A DNA stretch of 12,405 nt, taken from the NCBI GenBank assembly GCA_965373045.1, contig CBDVEQ010000067.1, positions 1-12,405 on the forward strand. Reading direction: 5' to 3'. Position 1 is the first letter of the stretch; each line of letters starts with the position of its first letter. The stretch comes from DAOVDI01 sp965373045 (GTDB lineage: Bacteria; Acidobacteriota; Aminicenantia; Aminicenantales; Aminicenantaceae). This document shows positions 7,125 to 12,405 of this stretch, in pieces. The notes beneath the pieces are model-generated. The model did not search any database. It was not told where the DNA came from and saw nothing but the letters and a program-made list of their open reading frames with translations. The position numbers and the translations under genes were made by a program.

Positions 7125-8543
7125 ATGAAGAAAAAGAGATATATACTTTATGCTTTTCTAATTTTATTCTTAGCAAGCCAATATAAACCTGTTTTCGCCT
7201 CCTCTGAGGATAATTTCCAAAAGAAAATTGACAGCTATGTTCGTACTGCGGTTGATGCAGGATTTTCGGGCGCTGTGCTGGTCGCCAAAGGAGGAAAAGT
7301 GATCCTCCAAAGCGGATATGGATTGGCCGACAGAGAAAAAAACATTCCGGTGAGGAAAGAAACTGTATTTGATATTGGATCCATCACCAAACGCTTCACC
7401 AAGGCGGCTGTCTTGAAATTGGAAGAACAGGGAAAACTTAGAAGAAGCGATACTCTCAATAAATTTTTTGACAATGTTCCTGAGGACAAGGCTGGGATTA
7501 CTGTAAAGCAAGTTCTTGAGCATACGGCTGGTTTTCACGAATACCATGACACAACAGGCGATTTCGAAAAGATGGATCGAGAGCAAGCATTAAAAACGAT
7601 CCTCAACCAGAAACTTCGCTTCAAGCCTGGAAATCAGGAGGCCTATTCAAACTCCGGATATACGCTGTTGGCAGCCATTATTGAACTTAGTTCCAAACAA
7701 TCCTACCAATCCTTTCTTAAGGAGTATTTGTTTAAGCCAGCCGGTATGAACCGGACAGGATTCTACCGGGATTCTTTGTGGAAAAAGGACGAGGTTGCTA
7801 TTGGCTATGAGGGCAAGACTATCGGTGAGAAAAACTCTCCCCATTACTGGCCGCACATGACATGGGCGCTTATTGGAGGAGGGGGGATGGTTTCTTCTGT
7901 TGGCGAACTCTATAAATGGATTCAGGCACTTGAAGCCGGCAAGGTCCTATCAGAAAAGACAAAAAAGGGAATGTATGATCCGCAGGGGAATCCTATGGCC
8001 TATGCTGGAGGAAATGATTTTGGATTCAGCGCAGTTGTTTTCGAGTACCCCAAAGAAAAAAAATATATCATTGTTGCAACCAATGCACATGACAATGTCA
8101 GCGCTCCCTCCCTGGGCCGGCAGATCTCCAGGATTTTGAAAGGCGAAGAGCCCCAAAGCATTAAACCAAAGGACATTAAGAAAAGCTCCTCCGTTGCTGG
8201 CAAATGGGGGCTTCCCAACTCACCAACAGGCCAAAGGTCCAGCGCTTTCCTGGAAGCGGTCAACCGCCAGGATTTGGATTATGTGCAAGATTTCATTGAA
8301 GAGAATCTGACCCCTGCATTCATCGGTCAGTTTTCCATGGAGGAGCACATTTCTATTTTTAAAGAGCTACATGAAGATATGGGAAAGATAAACCTCCTGG
8401 GTGCAAAAAAAACAGGTGAGTTCATTGCTGAGCTTTTGATTCAATCAATAAGCTCGGGACAGGTTCTCAGGATCTTCCTTGAACTTGAGCCCGATGAGCC
8501 TTACCTCATTTCAGGTTTATCCATTAAAGAAGAAAAAAAATAG
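7125..8543 (+). CDS. Secreted serine hydrolase, beta-lactamase/PBP (class C) family
   Basis: The ATG at 7125 has an AGGAGGA site (7114-7120) at ideal distance and yields 472 residues; the in-frame ATG at 7107 lies upstream of that site and is unlikely. Residues 1-25 are a signal peptide (KKKR, a hydrophobic helix, then VFA), so it is periplasmic or secreted. Catalytic motifs: S86-I-T-K89 with the nucleophile serine, and Y174-S-N176. HTAGF (133-137) is also typical. At the third motif, usually H-x-G, I read YAGGNDFGF (293-301), with tyrosine where histidine is usual. The family covers esterases, D-aminopeptidases, carboxypeptidases and beta-lactamases; resistance cannot be inferred. Residues about 357-472 add a C-terminal domain beginning GKWGLPNSPTGQR and resembling NTF2-like tails seen on some such hydrolases. 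Confidence 0.9.
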   Translation: MKKKRYILYAFLILFLASQYKPVFASSEDNFQKKIDSYVRTAVDAGFSGAVLVAKGGKVILQSGYGLADREKNIPVRKETVFDIGSITKRFTKAAVLKLEEQGKLRRSDTLNKFFDNVPEDKAGITVKQVLEHTAGFHEYHDTTGDFEKMDREQALKTILNQKLRFKPGNQEAYSNSGYTLLAAIIELSSKQSYQSFLKEYLFKPAGMNRTGFYRDSLWKKDEVAIGYEGKTIGEKNSPHYWPHMTWALIGGGGMVSSVGELYKWIQALEAGKVLSEKTKKGMYDPQGNPMAYAGGNDFGFSAVVFEYPKEKKYIIVATNAHDNVSAPSLGRQISRILKGEEPQSIKPKDIKKSSSVAGKWGLPNSPTGQRSSAFLEAVNRQDLDYVQDFIEENLTPAFIGQFSMEEHISIFKELHEDMGKINLLGAKKTGEFIAELLIQSISSGQVLRIFLELEPDEPYLISGLSIKEEKK

Positions 8544-8544
8544 A

Positions 8545-8631
8545 AAATTAAGCGGACACCTCTCCGGGATCGACAATAGCTTTATCAGGTAAAACAGCCA
8601 GTGGATCCAAGCGATTCTCCTTCCAAATGGT
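8545..8631. repeat. Direct repeat copy A (87 bp), carrying a gene 3'-end remnant
   Basis: It begins directly after the serine hydrolase stop codon. It matches 10201-10287 in the same orientation without gaps, with 7 differences by my count. On the minus strand it encodes a protein end, IWKENRLDPLAVLPDKAI then VDPGEVSA, and the stop TAA (8548-8550) at its very edge. The frame is closed by TGA just upstream (outside the repeat), so only the tail survives. Confidence 0.85.
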
Positions 8632-8714
8632 GATTCACAAAATATTCTAGCAGTATTCCCTTCTTTCGTGAATGGTCGGTGGATGAACCGAAATAGAAAT
8701 GCTGGATTTATGCC

Positions 8715-8743
8715 TTGACTTTGTTACAATTAATAAGCATAAT
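8715..8743 (+). promoter_or_regulatory. Predicted promoter of the AAA ATPase gene
   Basis: -35 TTGACT (8715-8720), 17 bases, -10 CATAAT (8738-8743). The predicted start near 8750 lies beyond the ATG at 8699, which argues for translation from 8819. The 12-mer TTGACTTTGTTA recurs at 8781-8792, where a second TTGACT with TATCTT (8804-8809) at 17 bases could serve as a near-leaderless second promoter. Confidence 0.5.
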
Positions 8744-8818
8744 TACCATTACTTTGATACATTTATAATTAATTATTGGATTGACTTTGTTATATTATTA
8801 TTTTATCTTCATGCTAAA

Positions 8819-10186
8819 ATGAAACTTTTTAATCGAAAAATAATACTCCTTTTAAGACAATGGGCTAATTCACCAGATAGAAAACCATTAATATTGAGAG
8901 GAGCAAGACAAGTCGGGAAAACAACTGCTATAAACATATTCTCAAAAGAATTTGATCAATACATTTATTTAGATATGGAAAAAACAGAAGAATCCGCTCT
9001 TTTTAAGAGAAATCTGAGTGTCTATGAACTTCTGCAATCTATTTATTTACATAAAAATATCTCTCCCAAAAAAGGCAGGATGCTGCTTTTTATTGACGAG
9101 ATCCAAAATTCTCCAGAAGCCGTTTCAATCTTGAGATATTTTTATGAAGAAATTCCAGATCTATTTGTTATCGCAGCCGGATCGTTATTTGAAATTATGA
9201 TCACATCCAAACAAATTAGTTTTCCAGTTGGCAGAATTGAGTTCCTTTATCTATACCCATTAACTTTTGAAGAATTTCTTATAGCAATGGATGAAGAAAA
9301 TGCTCTCCAATTAATGAAGTCTATCCCTCTACCAGAGTATTCATTCAATAAATTGATGAAACTTTTCCATACCTTCACACTGGTTGGAGGAATGCCTGAA
9401 ATCGTTGCAAAATACAGACAAACTCAAAAAATTACTGATCTTAATTCTATCTTTGAATCCCTCTTTACAGCCTATTCTGATGACATCAGTAAATATGCAA
9501 AAAATGAATCTATGAGAAATATTCTTAAACACTGTATTGAGAGTGCGCCTTATGAAGCTGGAAAAAGAATTATTTTTGCAGGATTCGGAAAATCAAATTA
9601 CAGATCTCGTGAAATTGGAGAAGCACTCCGAACACTTGAAAGAGCAAAAATTCTATACCTATTGTACCCGGCTGTCTCAACAGAAATACCGATATTGCCC
9701 AATAAAAAAAAATCTCCGCGGTTACAATTTTTTGATACCGGGATATTAAACTTTAGGGCCGGACTTCAAAAATTTTATTATGAATTTGATAATCTCCACT
9801 CATTTTACAAAGGTATTCTTGCTGAACATATCGTTGGACAAGAATTTCTGGCTTTAGACAGTTCAACCTCAATCAATCCTGTATTTTGGACAAGAGAAAA
9901 AAAACAATCTTCTGCAGAGATAGATTTTATTCTCCAATTTGAAAGATACGTAATTCCTGTAGAGGTGAAATCTGGGACGACTGGAACTTTACGTTCAATT
10001 CATCAGTTTATGAATCGATGCGATCATCCTTATGCAATAAGACTTTACTCTGGTCCCTTAAAAATTGATAAAACAAAAACTCCGGAAGGAAGTAATTTCT
10101 TTCTATTAAATATGCCTTATTTTCTCGCGGGAAAGGTATCACACTATCTAGGATGGTTTATGCAGGAAGTAAACGGTATCACTTGA
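8819..10186 (+). CDS. AAA ATPase with DUF4143 / PD-(D/E)XK-like C-terminal domain
   Basis: From ATG 8819 the protein has 455 residues and starts in the way usual for the family (MKLFNRKI). An upstream in-frame ATG (8699) would add 40 hydrophobic residues, but lies before the predicted transcription start. Walker A is GARQVGKTT (28-36), Walker B LLFIDEIQ (89-96), and AAGSL (119-123) is the sensor-like strand. The C-terminal half is the DUF4143 region; E367-I-D369 and the later VEVKSG (E382, K384) form a restriction-endonuclease-like active-site pattern. These proteins are abundant as stand-alone accessory genes and their role is not well established; a link to defence or DNA transactions is inference. 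There is no convincing ribosome binding site before 8819. The gene is AT-rich and sits between the two 87-bp direct repeats, consistent with acquisition. Confidence 0.88.
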   Translation: MKLFNRKIILLLRQWANSPDRKPLILRGARQVGKTTAINIFSKEFDQYIYLDMEKTEESALFKRNLSVYELLQSIYLHKNISPKKGRMLLFIDEIQNSPEAVSILRYFYEEIPDLFVIAAGSLFEIMITSKQISFPVGRIEFLYLYPLTFEEFLIAMDEENALQLMKSIPLPEYSFNKLMKLFHTFTLVGGMPEIVAKYRQTQKITDLNSIFESLFTAYSDDISKYAKNESMRNILKHCIESAPYEAGKRIIFAGFGKSNYRSREIGEALRTLERAKILYLLYPAVSTEIPILPNKKKSPRLQFFDTGILNFRAGLQKFYYEFDNLHSFYKGILAEHIVGQEFLALDSSTSINPVFWTREKKQSSAEIDFILQFERYVIPVEVKSGTTGTLRSIHQFMNRCDHPYAIRLYSGPLKIDKTKTPEGSNFFLLNMPYFLAGKVSHYLGWFMQEVNGIT

Positions 10187-10200
10187 AATCCCAGCTTCAG

Positions 10201-10287
10201 AAATTCAGCGGACACTTCTCCGGAATCGACAATAGCTTTATCAGGTAAAACAGTCAAAGGGTCCAAGCGATTCTCCTTCCAAATGGT
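10201..10287. repeat. Direct repeat copy B (87 bp), carrying a gene 3'-end remnant
   Basis: Second copy of the repeat at 8545-8631, 14 bases after the ATPase stop. On the minus strand it encodes the same tail (IWKENRLDPLTVLPDKAI then VDSGEVSA). The open frame extends a further nine residues at its 5' side (VHNWEIWDN, up to a TAG at 10315-10317). The stop codon is changed to GAA, so the frame reads on to about 10147. Confidence 0.85.
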
Positions 10288-10354
10288 ATTATCCCATATT
10301 TCCCAATTATGAACCTAAGTGTTTATATCACATGAAATTAGAGAGAACATTTAC

Positions 10355-10594
10355 ATGGAAGCGAAGGGAAAGAATGGAGAAAAATGGGAATATAAACGGC
10401 CAAAAGACGGTTCAGGTCCAATCAAGAACATGAAAATAGACTGGAAAAATGGGAAATTTGAATTCAAAATGGATAAAGTGGACCTAAGCGGACTTACAAA
10501 TCCCAAGGTAATAATCAGAGTCAGCATCTATACTACATTACTTTGTCGAGAATTAATCGACATGACCGTGAAGAAAGACAAATGGGAGTATTAG
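10355..10594 (+). CDS. Short hypothetical protein, possible fragment of an extracellular repeat protein
   Basis: 79 residues from ATG 10355; a GTG at 10319 would add 12. The composition is very rich in lysine, with the pattern GEKWEYKRPKDGSGPIKNMK, then IDWKNGKFEFKMDKVDLSGL, and ends WEY. This alternating beta-strand character with an 'LSGL' turn recalls domains repeated in large secreted proteins of environmental bacteria, so I suspect the piece left when repeat B and the ATPase arrived upstream. There is no signal peptide, and only a weak GAGAG before the start. Family not identified; it may not be expressed. Confidence 0.45.
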   Translation: MEAKGKNGEKWEYKRPKDGSGPIKNMKIDWKNGKFEFKMDKVDLSGLTNPKVIIRVSIYTTLLCRELIDMTVKKDKWEY

Positions 10595-10682
10595 AAAGGA
10601 CACTAAGAACAAAATTTAAAATAATAGCTACTTACTAATATTTTCCATTCAATTTCTTGTTAAATAATTTGTGTCAATTCTC

Positions 10683-10720
10683 TTGACAAAAATTCAATAA
10701 TTGGTTATTATGCCAATTAT
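10683..10720 (+). promoter_or_regulatory. Promoter and operator of the ArsR-family repressor
   Basis: -35 TTGACA (10683-10688), exactly 17 bases, -10 TATTAT (10706-10711). An inverted repeat, ATAATTGG (10697-10704) and CCAATTAT (10713-10720), with an eight-base gap straddles the -10 box. This is where ArsR/SmtB repressors usually bind, so the gene probably represses itself until metal is bound. Transcription should begin near 10718, almost on the start codon. Confidence 0.7.
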
Positions 10721-11045
10721 GAAAATGAACAGCAGGAAAAGAGCTCGTTGTGAAACAAGGGCAGCCGTATTAAAGGCCCTTGCTCATCCAACTCGATTAT
10801 TTATGATAGAAGCGCTTGCAGATAAATCCTATTGCGTCTGCGAGCTTACAGAAATGGTGGGACTGGATATTTCTACTGTATCAAAACACCTGTCGATTCT
10901 TAAGAATGCCGGATTAGTCAATGTCGAAAAAAAGGGAAAGCAGGTGTTTTACAGTCTCCGCATGCGCTGTGCTTTGAATTTCCTTGATTGTGTTGAGGCC
11001 GTGCTTAGAGAGCAAGCACAAGACCGAATAGACGCAATAAAATAA
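10719..11045 (+). CDS. ArsR/SmtB-family metal-responsive repressor
   Basis: 108 residues from ATG 10719. The winged-helix fold is clear: LKALAHPTRLFMIEAL (18-33), the recognition helix DISTVSKHLSILKNAGLV (50-67), and the wing VEKKGKQVFYSL (69-80). C39-V-C41 just before the helix-turn-helix matches the ELCVCDL thiol site of ArsR/CadC-type sensors, and C11, C84 and C91 offer further ligands, so a thiophilic ion such as arsenite, antimonite or a soft metal is likely. In-frame starts at 10701 (TTG) and 10710 lie within the promoter; 10725 is the other option. No ribosome binding site is visible, and with the predicted transcription start the message would be essentially leaderless. The permease gene follows after 64 bases and is its probable target. 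Confidence 0.9.
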   Translation: MKMNSRKRARCETRAAVLKALAHPTRLFMIEALADKSYCVCELTEMVGLDISTVSKHLSILKNAGLVNVEKKGKQVFYSLRMRCALNFLDCVEAVLREQAQDRIDAIK

Positions 11046-11109
11046 TTTTTTAAATTATATTTGGTCAATTGGCAAACAATGCATAATTAAATTTTAAGAG
11101 ATAGAACCT

Positions 11110-12405
11110 ATGAGTCAGACAGACTGGAAAAGCGAATGGAAGCCTCTCTCGATAATTACTCTTGTATTTCTGGGAATTTTTTATCTTCCTTTGGGTATCC
11201 CCCGGTTCGATAACGCTCTTATGGAATCACTGAACCTTGCGAAATGGTACGCTCAAGAACACGTTCTGACATGTCTCATTCCCGCTTTTTTTATTGCTGG
11301 GGCAATTGCGGTATTTGTGAGTCAGGCCTCCGTAATGAAATACTTCGGGGCAAAAGCAAAAAAGGTTCTCGCCTACAGCGTCGCATCCGTATCAGGCTCT
11401 ATTCTTGCCGTTTGTTCATGTACAGTCCTTCCCCTTTTCGCAGGAATATACAGGATGGGAGCAGGATTAGGTCCTGCCACAGCCTTCCTGTATTCCGGGC
11501 CGGCAATCAATGTTCTGGCAATAATTTTAACGGCTAGAGTCCTGGGACTCAAACTTGGAATCGCCCGCGCTTTGGGAGCCGTCATTTTTAGTATCGTTAT
11601 CGGGCTTTTGATGCATTTTATTTTCCACAAAGAAGAAGTGGAAAAGGCCAATGCCCAGATGGCAATGCCTGAGCCCGAGGTTACTAGATCTCTGTGGCAG
11701 AATGCTCTTTATTTTGCCTCAATGATCGGGATTCTGGTATTTGCGAATTGGGGAAAACCGGAAGATCCTTCAGGATTCTGGTATCTCATATATTCTTTAA
11801 AATGGTTCATCACCAGTGGTTTCGCTCTTGCATTGGCTCTTATTCTTGTGGCCTGGTTCGGACTCAAATGGAGGAAGGTAGCCGTGGCGTTCATTCCCTC
11901 TATTTTCCTTGGACTGGCATTTCCCCACGAACCAGTCATTGCCTTTGCTGCGGGTGTCATCGGGCTTTCAATCTTAACCAGTACGGACAAAGGCGAGGTT
12001 GGAGACTGGTTTAGTTCCACATGGGGATTTACCAAGCAAATATTGCCGCTTCTCTTTTTCGGAGTGCTCATAGCCGGCGTTTTGCTCGGACGTCCGGGAC
12101 ATGAAGGACTGATTCCATCAGAGTGGGTGAGCTCTGCAGTGGGAGGAAACTCCATTTTGTCGAATTTATTCGCTTCGGTGGCCGGCGCTTTCATGTATTT
12201 TGCCACTCTTACAGAGGTCCCCATACTCCAGGGACTCATCGGAAATGGGATGGGACAAGGACCTGCTTTGGCGCTGCTCCTTGCCGGCCCCGCTTTGAGC
12301 CTTCCCAACATGCTGGTTATTCGCAGTGTAATGGGGACAAAAAAAACAATAGTGTTTATCTCCCTTGTCATTTTGCTTTCAACAATAACCGGTTTGATAT
12401 ACGGA
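11110..12405 (+). CDS. Permease of the DUF318/ArsP type (3' end outside window)
   Basis: An open frame of 432 codons without a stop reaches the right edge. Many hydrophobic membrane segments are visible. The family hallmark VCSCTVLPLFAGIYRMGAG (101-119) contains C102-S-C104, and GPATAFLYSGPAINVL (121-136) is echoed near the end by GPALALLLAGPALSLPNML (384-402), so the two halves look like an internal duplication. Families of this type (UPF0718, SO_0444, ArsP) export copper, zinc, or trivalent or methylated arsenic; which one cannot be told here. A long loop at about 173-195 is rich in E and K. The start ATG (11110) has only a weak AAGAGA ahead. Location and direction behind the ArsR repressor point to a metal- or arsenic-efflux operon; relatives are often followed by a thioredoxin-like gene, which may lie just beyond the window. 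Confidence 0.9.
   Translation, partial: MSQTDWKSEWKPLSIITLVFLGIFYLPLGIPRFDNALMESLNLAKWYAQEHVLTCLIPAFFIAGAIAVFVSQASVMKYFGAKAKKVLAYSVASVSGSILAVCSCTVLPLFAGIYRMGAGLGPATAFLYSGPAINVLAIILTARVLGLKLGIARALGAVIFSIVIGLLMHFIFHKEEVEKANAQMAMPEPEVTRSLWQNALYFASMIGILVFANWGKPEDPSGFWYLIYSLKWFITSGFALALALILVAWFGLKWRKVAVAFIPSIFLGLAFPHEPVIAFAAGVIGLSILTSTDKGEVGDWFSSTWGFTKQILPLLFFGVLIAGVLLGRPGHEGLIPSEWVSSAVGGNSILSNLFASVAGAFMYFATLTEVPILQGLIGNGMGQGPALALLLAGPALSLPNMLVIRSVMGTKKTIVFISLVILLSTITGLIYG

Noticed and set aside
8699..8818. A 40-residue hydrophobic N-terminal extension of the ATPase
   Set aside because: The predicted promoter at 8715-8743 lies downstream of that ATG, there is no ribosome binding site, and the family normally begins at the MKLFNRKI position.
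8545..10287. The 87-bp repeats as integron attC sites, since each follows a gene stop codon in the same direction
   Set aside because: No GTTRRRY or RYYYAAC boxes at the ends and no inverted L/R arm symmetry inside the repeat. The repeats instead encode a shared protein tail on the minus strand.
10701..10718. TTG or ATG starts for the ArsR-type gene at 10701 and 10710
   Set aside because: Both fall in the -10 region and operator, before the expected transcription start.
11709..12371. Long minus-strand open frame of 220 codons
   Set aside because: It lies wholly inside the permease gene. Its translation is low-complexity (rich in P, S, T, A) with no recognisable domain, as expected of a shadow frame.

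Overview
This is a bacterial window that mixes housekeeping genes with accessory genes. The middle (about 4.2-8.5 kb) is moderately GC-rich. It carries an exported methyltransferase-like protein, the nucleic-acid-binding protein Tex and a secreted serine hydrolase of the beta-lactamase/penicillin-binding fold. The flanks (about 1.5-4.1 kb and 8.6-10.7 kb) are visibly AT-rich and look acquired. Ribosome binding sites of the GGAG type and sigma-70-like promoters can be read. The species cannot be named from the sequence; the secreted serine hydrolase with an extra C-terminal domain and the exported methyltransferase would suit an environmental Gram-negative-type bacterium, but that is a weak guess.

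Layout. A truncated gene end lies at 3-155 (+). It converges on a geranylgeranyl-reductase-like FAD oxidoreductase at 171-1490 (-), which has a good promoter. The divergent region 1491-1950 holds three perfect 28-30 bp palindromes that share the core GTATATATAC, and a fourth imperfect palindrome inside the promoter of the next gene. Then come an AbiEi-family antitoxin (1951-2826, +) and an AbiEii-family nucleotidyltransferase toxin (2803-3684, -). These partners normally sit in one co-directional operon; here they are convergent and overlap by 24 bp. Upstream of the toxin is a small, probably broken reading frame and then a gene-free stretch.

The methyltransferase (4217-4864) and tex (4899-7049) form a likely operon behind a clear promoter. 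The serine hydrolase follows (7125-8543). Next is an AAA ATPase of the DUF4143 type (8819-10186), bracketed by two 87-bp direct repeats. Each repeat encodes, on the minus strand, the same 27-residue protein tail, so they look like leftovers of a duplicated gene end. A short gene (10355-10594) that looks like a fragment of an extracellular protein follows.

The right end is a metal-response cassette: an ArsR-family repressor with a CVC metal-binding motif, with an inverted-repeat operator over its own -10 box, and a permease of the DUF318/ArsP type that runs off the window. The repressor probably senses a thiophilic metal or arsenite and controls export through the permease.

The most interesting parts are the convergent AbiE-type pair with its palindrome cluster, and the repeat-bounded ATPase.
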